Shown: positions 17,801-25,835 of the stretch, in pieces
How positions within the stretch are numbered: the stretch's first letter is position 1
Layout of the letters: every line of letters begins with the position of its first letter
Source of the DNA: Phycisphaerales bacterium
Lineage (GTDB): Bacteria; Planctomycetota; Phycisphaerae; Sedimentisphaerales; Anaerobacaceae
NCBI GenBank assembly: GCA_020352215.1
Contig: CP070675.1
Span: 4,878,554-4,942,553, forward strand
Reading direction: 5' to 3'
DNA length: 64,000 nt
The notes under the pieces: generated by a model
Databases searched by the model: none
The model's input: the letters and a program-made list of their open reading frames with translations, nothing else
What the model was told of the DNA's origin: nothing
Program-made: the position numbers and the translations under genes

Positions 17801-19414
17801 TTAAGCATGATTTGCCTCAAGGGCTTCGTCGGCCGTGGCCGAGAGGTTCTCCCACATCGCAGCGACTCTGTCCAGGACGCCGAGATTCTGCAGAACGACG
17901 GCAATATGCGCCGATGGATCTGTTGTAACGAGGTTGTTCCTGAGATACTTATCGAGGTTCATGAGCGAGGAAGCAAACTTGGCCCGATTGCAGTACAGCA
18001 ACGCCGTTTGGTAGTGTAAGGCCAGTGTGTCTTTGTCGGGATTCGACTCGGCAGTAAGGTGATCCAGAGCTTCCTGCTGGCGACCGGTGTCGAAGAGACA
18101 GATCGTGAGTTTGCTTTTTGCACGTGTGTGGGTCCCGTTTAGGTGCAAGGCTGTCTTGAAGGATTGGACGGCGTCCGTGAGCTTGCCGCTGCTCAGAAGG
18201 AGCACGCCAAGTCTGTAGTGGAGATCGGGATTCTGAGGCTGGCGGCGGATTTGTTGGCGGTGCGCCCGTATGACCTGCTGCGTGAGGTCGGTGCTTACAT
18301 TCTGAGACTCGGGAGGGAGGCAAGCAGCCTTGGCGGCGCTGAAGAGCAAGGCGGCCGTCTCGGCGAAGAGGAAGGAGCTGTTCGGCTGAATAGACGCTGC
18401 CAGCGAGAGTGTGGCCAACGCCTCTTGCGTGTGGCCTGAGAGCCTCTGAGCCGTTGCGAGGCCGAGATATGCATCCACGATTTGATCATTTATGTCGACG
18501 GCCTTGTTGAATTGCTGGGCCGCGAGCTGGGGGGCACCCATTTGGAGGTAGCATGTGCCAAGCCGTATGGTTGCCTCGAGGAAATCAGGGTAGAGTTGCA
18601 CTGCTCGTTGGTACTGGGAGAGGGCCTCGGGGATAGCGTTCATCGCAGTCAGGACGTCACCGTGCTTTGCAATCAAGTCGGGTCTTTCCGGCTGGCATTC
18701 GAGCAGCCTTTCAAGACGCTCCAACGCCGTGTCCAGCTGGCCGCCCCTGACAAGTTGGTCCACACGGTCGTCGGCGACGAAGCCGCTGGGGTGCAGCAAG
18801 ATGGCACCGTGAAAGGCGTTTACGGCCTTGGCGTGTTCGCCAGAGGTGATGTACAAGCGGCCGAGTGTTACAAGTGTGGACATATCGCCCGGATGCTGCT
18901 CGTTCAGCAGCTCGTACTGTTGGATGGTCTTTTGAAGTTGGCCGTTCTTGAGATAGATGGCAGCCAATCGCTGGGCCGGGAGTTGCAGATAATTCTTGAA
19001 CTTTAGGCAATCTTGGTAGAACTCTATTGCCTCGGATTCCCTGCCCAGCCGTTCGTAGCAGTGTCCGAGGGCGTACAGCGCCATCGTATTACTCGGCCGT
19101 CGCATGTAAACTGAGTTTAGTTCTTCGATCGCTTCCTCGAGCCGGCAGTGATGCAGACATATTGCTGCCGCTGCCAGGCGGCCCCACAAACAAGCGGGAT
19201 CCTCGAAAAGATGAAGTCTAAGCTCTTCCGCCGCAGCGTCCAGCTTCATCTCGCCTATGAGCTGGACTATATGACCCAAGCGGCCATGATCGCATGGGCC
19301 GAAACTGTAACTGTTTTCCTGGTCTGAAGGTGGACTCTGGTTGAGCCAGTGGCATATCAAATCGGCCGTGTCGACCGTTGTCGCCCTACCCAAGATCTCC
19401 AATAAATGACTCAT
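17801..19414 (-). CDS. Tetratricopeptide-repeat protein
   Basis: From the ATG at 19414 the protein has 537 residues, starting MSHLLEILGRATTVDTADLI; GAAGGGTG lies just upstream. It is almost entirely helical TPR repeats, for example NTMALYALGHCYERLGRESE and DLHYRLGVLLLSSGKLTDAV, with about ten units. There is no signal peptide or membrane span, so a cytoplasmic protein-interaction scaffold is likely. It lies downstream of the response regulator on the same strand but 346 bases away, so it probably has its own promoter. A longer start at 19471 would add 19 residues without support. Confidence 0.85.
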   Translation of the reverse strand: MSHLLEILGRATTVDTADLICHWLNQSPPSDQENSYSFGPCDHGRLGHIVQLIGEMKLDAAAEELRLHLFEDPACLWGRLAAAAICLHHCRLEEAIEELNSVYMRRPSNTMALYALGHCYERLGRESEAIEFYQDCLKFKNYLQLPAQRLAAIYLKNGQLQKTIQQYELLNEQHPGDMSTLVTLGRLYITSGEHAKAVNAFHGAILLHPSGFVADDRVDQLVRGGQLDTALERLERLLECQPERPDLIAKHGDVLTAMNAIPEALSQYQRAVQLYPDFLEATIRLGTCYLQMGAPQLAAQQFNKAVDINDQIVDAYLGLATAQRLSGHTQEALATLSLAASIQPNSSFLFAETAALLFSAAKAACLPPESQNVSTDLTQQVIRAHRQQIRRQPQNPDLHYRLGVLLLSSGKLTDAVQSFKTALHLNGTHTRAKSKLTICLFDTGRQQEALDHLTAESNPDKDTLALHYQTALLYCNRAKFASSLMNLDKYLRNNLVTTDPSAHIAVVLQNLGVLDRVAAMWENLSATADEALEANHA

Positions 19415-19760
19415 ACACCCTTCACCCAAAAAGCCCGTACTCAATGTGTGCCGTACAAGGAGTATCGACAAGAGACGAAGGTGTATTAAGCCCGGTTTAG
19501 TGGTTGGCTACTCGGATTCTTCTTTGAGCTTTTTCGTCGTGGCGATTGTGTCTGATGTGCCGATTGTCGCGATTCTGAAAGGCAAGTTATCGGATTCTCT
19601 GCAGCTTACCTGTCGCCGACTGGACGTCATTGCCCCGCATTATCTTCTTGTGGCCCACTGGGTCTCTCGTTATCCCGGCGGTCGCTCGACGGCAGCTATG
19701 GATGGCAAAGGTGGGAGGCAGCTGTTCGGCTATCCGAATGCGTCTTTGAACATGCCCTTC
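19415..19760. other. Intergenic region, 346 bp, upstream of the TPR gene
   Basis: It separates the TPR gene start (19414) from the response-regulator stop (19761), both on the minus strand. A plus-strand frame at 19446-19823 runs through it into the regulator gene and has no ribosome site or recognisable domain. No clear promoter motif was seen. Confidence 0.45.
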
Positions 19761-20261
19761 TCAGTTACGCTCCGATTCCGGCTTCGACTTTGCCATCTGG
19801 GCGTGTTCCTCTATTTCGCTTAGGTATGCCAGTGTACGTTCCAGTTTGTCGCTTAGATGCTTGAGTTTGAGCATCGTTCTTACTCGCGTCACGAGTTCCA
19901 GTTTGTTGACCGGCTTGCTTATGAAATCATCTGTGCCCGAGTCGATACCCCGTTCGATATCGCCAAATTCATTAAGTGCCGTTACCATTATCACGGGTAT
20001 GTCACTCGTCTTCGGATCGCTTTTGAGTCTTCTGCAGACCTCAAAGCCGCTCATCTTGGGCATCATCACATCCAGCAAGATCAGATCTGGGGTGTTCTTG
20101 CGTATGATTTGCAGAGCTTGGAGCCCGTCGTATGCGGGCACAGTCTCGCAATCCAAGCCCTCAAGGTATGCCTGTATCAGTTCAAGGTTCTGCTGATTGT
20201 CGTCTACGACCAGCACTACAGGCGTCTTAGCATCCATGTCTTTTGGTTTTGGCTGGCTCAT
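19761..20261 (-). CDS. Stand-alone response regulator (REC domain plus coiled tail)
   Basis: The 166-residue protein is a receiver domain (~13-130) with the acidic pair D20-D21, phosphoacceptor D64 in LILLDVMMPKMSG, T94 and K116 in FISKP. A helical tail (~125-160) looks like a short coiled coil; there is no DNA-binding or enzymatic output domain. The sequence resembles PleD/two-component cyclic-di-GMP receiver domains but lacks GGDEF. A histidine kinase without its own receiver is encoded nearby at 22775 on the other strand and may be its partner. AGGAG precedes the ATG by ten bases. Confidence 0.92.
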   Translation of the reverse strand: MSQPKPKDMDAKTPVVLVVDDNQQNLELIQAYLEGLDCETVPAYDGLQALQIIRKNTPDLILLDVMMPKMSGFEVCRRLKSDPKTSDIPVIMVTALNEFGDIERGIDSGTDDFISKPVNKLELVTRVRTMLKLKHLSDKLERTLAYLSEIEEHAQMAKSKPESERN

Positions 20262-20301
20262 TAGTAAGTACTCCTGCCTTTGGCTGCCGTATCTGTATCT
20301 A

Positions 20302-22320
20302 CTATCGCGCAGGCGCTGGCTGTTTCAACCACGCCACGTTGAAGAGATAGTACTGTTTGCTACTGATCAAATGAATCAGCCCGTTGGGGGTCTGTGTGGC
20401 GGCGAGATAGCCTTTCGGTTCGGCGTGCGTTTCGTCCATAACGAACCGCCCGGTATTGCCACCGCCGTCCAGCTCCCGCGGGGGCCCGCCAGGGGTGATC
20501 AGCTTCTTGACGGGCCAGGTTTTGCCTTCATCGAAGGAAAGCGCACCAAACATGCCGAACACACAACGCTCTTTGCCGGCAGCATCTTGGATGAGCATAC
20601 CCGTCCTGCGATCAGTAAAGCTCACAAATAGAATCGGGCCCTGCCGCAGCCGCCTCAGGATTAGCCGCTGTCCACCACCGATCGGCGGAAATTCACTGGC
20701 CTTGTAGGCCCAGGTCTCTCCCATGTCTGTAGAGAGGCTCATTGGCATGCGCTCGTCAATGTTGTTGCCGCGTCCGAAAGCCAGGAGGCTGCCGTCCTTC
20801 AGTTGCAGGACACCGGCGTGGATACCCGCGATCCAGCCGCCGGTCGTGCCCGCAGCGAAGCTGGGATTCGCCCGGCCCGCACCGGGATCCCGCCAGGTCC
20901 AGCCGCCATCCCGGCTGATATGAACAGCCGTGCCCCCCCTGCCGCCGGTGACTGCGTCGCATGGCAATACCAGAAAACCCTCTCGCGTCTGGAAGACCGA
21001 TTCGACGGGCATGTGGCGAAGACCATGCTCCGGATTAATAAGGCGTGCCTTTGACCACGTGGCGCCGCTGTCAGTCGAGATTCGCATAATCGTGGCGAGA
21101 TTCCCCCAGGTAGCCGCGGCAGAAAGGCCGTTGAAGTGCAATATTGTACTTCGTCCGTCAAACCAGAAGGCCGGGGCGTGATCGTTACGATCAGGGGCGT
21201 CCCAGAACGGCGAAGCCGGTTCCCATTGATTGGACCCATAGCGCAGCCTACTTGCCAGAATAGCCAGCTCCCTGCCGGGTTCGTCTTGACAAGAATACCA
21301 GATCGCAAGGATATCACCGTTGGGGCAGTCGACCAACGCCGGATCGTGGTTGTGTTCAGAATACATGGGACCGTTGGAGCCAGACGGGATCTTGACGTAT
21401 TCGACCGGGCCTTTGAAATAGGGTGTGCTTGGGTCCGGGCCCTTGGCAAGGTTGGCGGGAATCTCCTGGCTGACATTGCGCTGGTTCAATGGGGGTGCGG
21501 GTGCAGGAATCGGTTCGGTGTCTGGCACATGTCCGATGACCACGCGGAACCCAATCACCCAGCTCTTGTCCGTCGGCAGCGCGCCAAGTCGGTTCGCAGA
21601 CCGCAGAAACGAGATCTTCGTGCTGTGGCTTCCGCCGCGCGTCACTTTGAAGTCGCCGCTTGCTCGCCCGACAGGGTCAACTTGCATACCCCCTTGATAG
21701 GGCCCATACCAGTCAAGGCACCACTCCTCCACGTTCCCATGCATATCATACAAACCCCAGGCGTTAGCTGGCGCCCCGGCGGCTTTCAGGGCCAGCGGCT
21801 TGGGCTGCCAAGTTTGTGTCTGACTCTTGAGGTAAACCTCCGGCAACTCCTCGCCCGTGCTGTATGCCATACTCGTGCCTGCCCGACAGGCATACTCCCA
21901 CTCGGCCTCCGTAGGCAGGCGATAGGGCCTGCTTTCCTTCTTGGACAGCCATTGACAAAAACGAGCCGCCTCATGCCAACTAACAAAAACGACGGGCTCG
22001 TCGTCATCGGTGGAAAAACCCAGTTTGCCACGAAGTCTGCCGTGCTCGGGGTCGAAGTGCTCGTACTGTGCATTCGTCACCTCGGTGACAGCCATCAGAA
22101 AAGGCTTGCGGATCGTGACCTTGTGCGCGGGCCGCTCGTCCCAATCGCCGCCATCGTCCTGGCCCATCATAAAGGAGCCAGCTTCTATGCGGACAAACCT
22201 CATGCCGATCGAATTGGCGAAAGTGTCGGGTGGCGAAGGGCCTGCGGTTGCGCTTCTCACACTGCCTGTGTGCAGCACAAGGTATATCGCGAGCGTTACG
22301 AGCCGCCCTGCTGGAGTCAT
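20302..22320 (-). CDS. Exported SUMF1/FGE-like domain fused to a sialidase-like BNR domain
   Basis: From the ATG at 22320 (TAGGAG upstream) the protein has 672 residues, with a signal peptide (~1-26). Residues ~35-275 are a formylglycine-generating-enzyme-like domain: MRFVRIEAGSFMMG, RLPTEAEWEYACRAG, GLYDMHGNVEEWCLDW and TRGGSHSTKISFLRSANR. The true FGE active-site cysteines after RGGS are absent, so sulfatase activation is unlikely. Residues ~300-672 are a six-bladed sialidase-type propeller with Asp boxes (STDSGATWSKA, SRDGGWTWRDP, STDMGETWAYK). The domain pair suggests an extracellular glycan-binding or -hydrolysing protein. The small protein gene upstream ends 10 bases before it. Confidence 0.88.
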   Translation of the reverse strand: MTPAGRLVTLAIYLVLHTGSVRSATAGPSPPDTFANSIGMRFVRIEAGSFMMGQDDGGDWDERPAHKVTIRKPFLMAVTEVTNAQYEHFDPEHGRLRGKLGFSTDDDEPVVFVSWHEAARFCQWLSKKESRPYRLPTEAEWEYACRAGTSMAYSTGEELPEVYLKSQTQTWQPKPLALKAAGAPANAWGLYDMHGNVEEWCLDWYGPYQGGMQVDPVGRASGDFKVTRGGSHSTKISFLRSANRLGALPTDKSWVIGFRVVIGHVPDTEPIPAPAPPLNQRNVSQEIPANLAKGPDPSTPYFKGPVEYVKIPSGSNGPMYSEHNHDPALVDCPNGDILAIWYSCQDEPGRELAILASRLRYGSNQWEPASPFWDAPDRNDHAPAFWFDGRSTILHFNGLSAAATWGNLATIMRISTDSGATWSKARLINPEHGLRHMPVESVFQTREGFLVLPCDAVTGGRGGTAVHISRDGGWTWRDPGAGRANPSFAAGTTGGWIAGIHAGVLQLKDGSLLAFGRGNNIDERMPMSLSTDMGETWAYKASEFPPIGGGQRLILRRLRQGPILFVSFTDRRTGMLIQDAAGKERCVFGMFGALSFDEGKTWPVKKLITPGGPPRELDGGGNTGRFVMDETHAEPKGYLAATQTPNGLIHLISSKQYYLFNVAWLKQPAPAR

Positions 22321-22330
22321 TGCGTTGCTC

Positions 22331-22597
22331 CTACCCACTTCGGATGCGCTGACTTTCAATGAATTGTCGAACCTCAGGCTTAACGTAGATCGTCTCAATA
22401 TCTATTACCTTCGAAACAGCCTCGGCGCAGAACACCGCCACCTCAGCTGAGGGTGCCTCGGTGTCCACAAAGAAGATTTGCTGGCCTTTGACAGTGCATA
22501 GTCCCCCACCGCCGCCGCCAAGCGGCTCCTCGCGGATAGTGACACCGTTTGCCGCTAACAACTCCAAGAGTTCTTCCAAGAGCCTTTGATCGTTCAT
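22331..22597 (-). CDS. Small conserved protein with a poly-glycine loop, 88 residues
   Basis: It begins MNDQRLLEELLELLAANGVT, then has a GGGGGGLC segment near residue 27 and ends YVKPEVRQFIESQRIRSG. I recall similar short proteins with the pattern helix, G-rich loop followed by LC, IFFVD, in diverse bacteria, all uncharacterised. The glycine run followed by Leu-Cys is the diagnostic feature. It lies 10 bases before the FGE-like/sialidase gene on the same strand, but it is not exported and a functional link is not evident. Confidence 0.75.
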   Translation of the reverse strand: MNDQRLLEELLELLAANGVTIREEPLGGGGGGLCTVKGQQIFFVDTEAPSAEVAVFCAEAVSKVIDIETIYVKPEVRQFIESQRIRSG

Positions 22598-22697
22598 TTC
22601 TCAGGTTCTATGAATTCAGCCGTCTTTTGCGTTTTTGCCTTGTTATCTGGCGAGCCATGCGCTCAAGAAAAAGTATCCCGTAAGTCGATATAGATAC

Positions 22698-22726
22698 TTG
22701 TAAGACAATAGCCTCAGGCGCATAAT
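22698..22726 (+). promoter_or_regulatory. Putative promoter of the kinase-CNNM operon
   Basis: TTGTAA (22698-22703) and CATAAT (22721-22726) are 17 bases apart and ~49 bases before the TTG start at 22775. The 177-bp divergent region must also serve the minus-strand gene at 22597. Confidence 0.45.
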
Positions 22727-22774
22727 AACCGAATATCGACCAAACGTAGTGAATTCTATACGGGGAGCATTGGG

Positions 22775-23566
22775 TTGACAAGCATTATCGAAAAACGTCT
22801 TTCTTTGCACAAAGAGTTAGCCAGTCGGCGACAGGAAAACGCAGCCCTGAAGTCTCAGATCGTGGAACTGCAGAGTCGGGCCAACATTGCCAGTGCCAGC
22901 TACATGATTGCACACGAGATCAACAATCTGTTGGTGCCCTTGTCCAACTACGCGGCCCTGGCTCTGGGAAATCGTGAGGAAGCTGCGCTGGTCGAAAAGG
23001 CCCTCACGATAGCCGTGCGAAACTGCGACCGGGCATCGAAAATCATGGAAAGCACGCTGGCAATGGCTAATGGCCAATCGCAAGAAAAAGAGCGCGTGAT
23101 ATTGGCTGACTTAGTGGATGATGTTTTTGCGTGCCTATGTCGTGATTTTGCACGGGACGGTATAACCGTCAGGATCCAGATTCCGCAACATTTGGCGGTC
23201 TGGGTCGTGCCCGTTCAAATGCAGCAGGTTCTGATGAACCTGATCCTTAACGCCCGCGACGCGATGCTGCCGGGAGGCGGCGTTTTGACGATACAAGCTT
23301 CGGAAGAAGCCGACGTCGTCCGCATTGGCGTTGTCGACACCGGCTGCGGCATCAAACCGGCCGACATGGACAACATCTTCGATTCGTTTTTCAGCACCAA
23401 AGCACGGGGCGATTCACCCTATGAGTATTCAGGGTCCGGAGTCGGCCTTGCCTTTTGCCGGAGAATAGTGGACGCTCATGATGGCAGCATATCGGCTGAG
23501 TCTGAGCCAGCTAAGGGAAGCACATTTCGGATAACCCTGCCTAAACCCCAGTCGGACAATCGCTGA
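22775..23566 (+). CDS. Soluble sensor histidine kinase (HisKA/HATPase)
   Basis: The 263-residue protein starts at TTG 22775, with GGGGAG seven bases upstream; no ATG is available in frame at this point. A short coiled coil (~1-35) precedes the H-box (IAHEINNLLVPLSNYA, His47). The HATPase domain shows the N-box MNLILNARDAM (~154-164), DTGCG (~188-192) and SGSGVGL (~219-225). There is no membrane span, PAS or HAMP, so the stimulus is probably cytoplasmic or delivered by a partner. Its stop overlaps the next ATG by one base (TGATG), tying it to the CNNM genes. The response regulator at 19761 is the nearest candidate partner. Confidence 0.92.
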   Translation: MTSIIEKRLSLHKELASRRQENAALKSQIVELQSRANIASASYMIAHEINNLLVPLSNYAALALGNREEAALVEKALTIAVRNCDRASKIMESTLAMANGQSQEKERVILADLVDDVFACLCRDFARDGITVRIQIPQHLAVWVVPVQMQQVLMNLILNARDAMLPGGGVLTIQASEEADVVRIGVVDTGCGIKPADMDNIFDSFFSTKARGDSPYEYSGSGVGLAFCRRIVDAHDGSISAESEPAKGSTFRITLPKPQSDNR

Positions 23567-24822
23567 TGCTGGCTCAGGTCTACCAAAATATCGGCCATCT
23601 GTCCTTAATGTTTGTGCTGCTGGCCGGTTCGGCCTTTTTCTCGGGTGCTGAAACGGCCTTTTTCAATCTCTCGCCGAGACAGCTTAGACTTCTGCGCCGG
23701 TCGGAACACAAGCTGCAACACCTCTCCGCACGGCTGCTGCGCACGCCAAGCCGACTGCTAAGCTGTTTTCTGTTTGGCAACATGGTGGTCAACGTTCTCT
23801 TCTACGCCATCGCGAGCACCCTGTCGCTCAGAGTGGGCAAACACGTTGGCTTGACCGCTGCTACTGTGGTCGCCGCGGTTGCTTTCTTGGTGCTGGTGCT
23901 CTTCGGTGAAATACTGCCCAAATCGCTGGCGTACGCGAATTCGAAGGCTGTCAGTATCGCATTCGCCCTGCCGGCCTTGCTGTGTATGGAAATCCTGCGG
24001 CCTATTCTATTTGTGTTCCGACTTTTTATCGTGGCGCCGGCATTGCGGTTACTGTCGGTGCCGAGGCAACCTGCCAAGCCCATAACAACGAGCGAACTCA
24101 AGTCACTGATTGGCGCAAAGAGGCGAGACGGGCTGATCTCCGCCGGCGAGAACAGACTCTTGGCAGAGGTCGTCGAGCTTGGCCTTCTCAAAGTGCGCCA
24201 CGTGATGCAACCGCGTGTGGATATGGTGACGTGCGCCGTCACGGATGCACCGTCAAAGCTGCGCGAAACAATGCAGCAGCACAACCTCACTAAAATGCCC
24301 ATCCATAGTGGAAGAATCGACAACATAGTCGGCATGGTGCATCTGCGCGATCTCTTGCTCAAGCCCAAAACGCCAACTGAGAAGATTGTTGACCAAGTGC
24401 ATTTCGTGCCGGAACAGAAGAAGGTCGAATCCTTACTCGAATTCTTCCGCGAGAATCAGGTCGACACAGCCGTCGCGGTGGATGAATACGGTGGAATTGC
24501 AGGCTTGGTCAGACTGGAAGATATCGCCGAGGAGCTGTTGGGGCCTATCGAAATGGCGGAAGGAGTTGAGCCCATCGAGCGAATAGGTCCCTTCGAGTTT
24601 CGACTGGCGGGATACGTGGCTGTGCACGACTGGGCAGAGGCATTCGGAATAGACCCTGACGAGATGCGGGTCTCGACAATCGGGGGACTTGTGACCGCCC
24701 TGCTGGGCAGAATGCCGAAGACCGGTGACGTCGCAAATCTGAGAAATCTGAGATTCACAGTCGAGCGAGTGCAAAAGCACAGAATCAAGAGCGTGACACT
24801 AACCTTTGAGCCGATTTCTTAG
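23566..24822 (+). CDS. CNNM/HlyC-CorC family membrane protein (full length)
   Basis: The 418-residue protein has an N-terminal DUF21 membrane domain (~1-175) with SAFFSGAETAFFNLSPRQLR, a tandem CBS pair (~190-320, VMQPRVDMVTCAV and AVAVDEYGGIAGLVRLEDI), and a C-terminal CorC/HlyC domain (~335-418, DWAEAFGIDPDE). Family members are linked to magnesium/cobalt export and ion homeostasis; CBS domains usually sense Mg-ATP. Translation is coupled to the kinase (TGATG) and to the next paralogue (TAGGATGG). Confidence 0.92.
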   Translation: MLAQVYQNIGHLSLMFVLLAGSAFFSGAETAFFNLSPRQLRLLRRSEHKLQHLSARLLRTPSRLLSCFLFGNMVVNVLFYAIASTLSLRVGKHVGLTAATVVAAVAFLVLVLFGEILPKSLAYANSKAVSIAFALPALLCMEILRPILFVFRLFIVAPALRLLSVPRQPAKPITTSELKSLIGAKRRDGLISAGENRLLAEVVELGLLKVRHVMQPRVDMVTCAVTDAPSKLRETMQQHNLTKMPIHSGRIDNIVGMVHLRDLLLKPKTPTEKIVDQVHFVPEQKKVESLLEFFRENQVDTAVAVDEYGGIAGLVRLEDIAEELLGPIEMAEGVEPIERIGPFEFRLAGYVAVHDWAEAFGIDPDEMRVSTIGGLVTALLGRMPKTGDVANLRNLRFTVERVQKHRIKSVTLTFEPIS

Positions 24823-24823
24823 G

Positions 24824-25834
24824 ATGGCCGACAAGATAGCCCTGATACTAATAGCGGTACTGGCAGTTCTTCTCGGAAGTCTCTTTGGAGGGGCCGAGAC
24901 AGGCATGTACAGGCTCAGCCGGCTCAGGCTGCGACTAGGCGTCGAAAAAAGGCGACTATCGTTTGTGATACTCGGCAAGCTTGCGCAGGATGGCCCCGCC
25001 CTACTGCTCTCAATGTTGGTCGGCAACAACCTCGCACACTACGTGGCGACAGGTGTCGTCACGTACCTGTTCTTGAGTCAAGTCGGGACCGGGCACACCG
25101 CAGAAATCTACGCAACACTCATAACCGCACCGGCACTGTTTGTTTTCTCTGAGTTAATACCCAAGAACCTCTTCTTCTATCGCGCCGATCGGCTTGTGCC
25201 TCATGTTGCGTTTCCTTTGTATGCATCTCACAAGGTCTTCACATGGTGCGGCGTGGTGCCGCTACTTGGGCTAATGTCACGAATCTTTGCCCATGCTACA
25301 GGATCGGACGTGCCATCAAAGTCGATTATCACCGCCGCCCAGAGACACCACATGAGAGCTATCTTCCAGGACAGTCGAGAAGAAGGTGTTCTCAGTTCGG
25401 TTCAGAGTGACATTGTTAACCGCCTTGTCAGCATTTCGGGCATTCGCGTAAGGTCGGTCATGACTCCTCTGGGACAAGTGCGGACTGCCGAGCTGGGATC
25501 CGACAGAGCCGCTCTGCTCGATATTCTGCGAAGCTGCCCATTCAGCCGTCTACCGGTAGTGGACGGTGGGCCAACTAATGTGATTGGTTACGTAAACATA
25601 TACGAGGTACTTGCCTGCTCTGAGCAGTTCGACGAGCTGCGCAGTTTCACCAAGCCAATCAAGACGCTCGACGCAAACACTACTGTCAGCGACGCCATAG
25701 AGATTATGCGCAGCGAACATGAGAAGATCATCTTGGTAACGAGAGCGACTCATGCCGGCCAGGGAAAGCCCATTGGTATTGTTACGATGAAAGACCTTGT
25801 TGAAGAGCTCTTCGGAGAACTCGCTGAGTGGTAG
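24824..25834 (+). CDS. Second CNNM/CorC-type membrane protein lacking the C-terminal CorC domain
   Basis: From the ATG at 24824, one base after the previous stop, the protein has 336 residues (MADKIALILIAVLAVLLGSL). The DUF21 domain (~1-170) carries GSLFGGAETGMYRLSRLRLR, and a CBS pair (~200-330) includes RVRSVMTPLGQVRTA and IGIVTMKDLVEELFGELAEW. The protein ends directly after the second CBS, without the CorC/HlyC module of its neighbour. It probably forms a heteromer with the upstream paralogue; this is inference from the tandem arrangement. Confidence 0.9.
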   Translation: MADKIALILIAVLAVLLGSLFGGAETGMYRLSRLRLRLGVEKRRLSFVILGKLAQDGPALLLSMLVGNNLAHYVATGVVTYLFLSQVGTGHTAEIYATLITAPALFVFSELIPKNLFFYRADRLVPHVAFPLYASHKVFTWCGVVPLLGLMSRIFAHATGSDVPSKSIITAAQRHHMRAIFQDSREEGVLSSVQSDIVNRLVSISGIRVRSVMTPLGQVRTAELGSDRAALLDILRSCPFSRLPVVDGGPTNVIGYVNIYEVLACSEQFDELRSFTKPIKTLDANTTVSDAIEIMRSEHEKIILVTRATHAGQGKPIGIVTMKDLVEELFGELAEW

Positions 25835-25835
25835 G

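Noticed and set aside
20302-22320. Active sulfatase-activating enzyme
   Set aside because: The catalytic cysteines following the RGGS motif are missing.
21136-22362. 408-codon plus-strand frame
   Set aside because: It is antisense to the FGE-like/sialidase gene, which has recognisable domains on the minus strand; the plus frame shows none.
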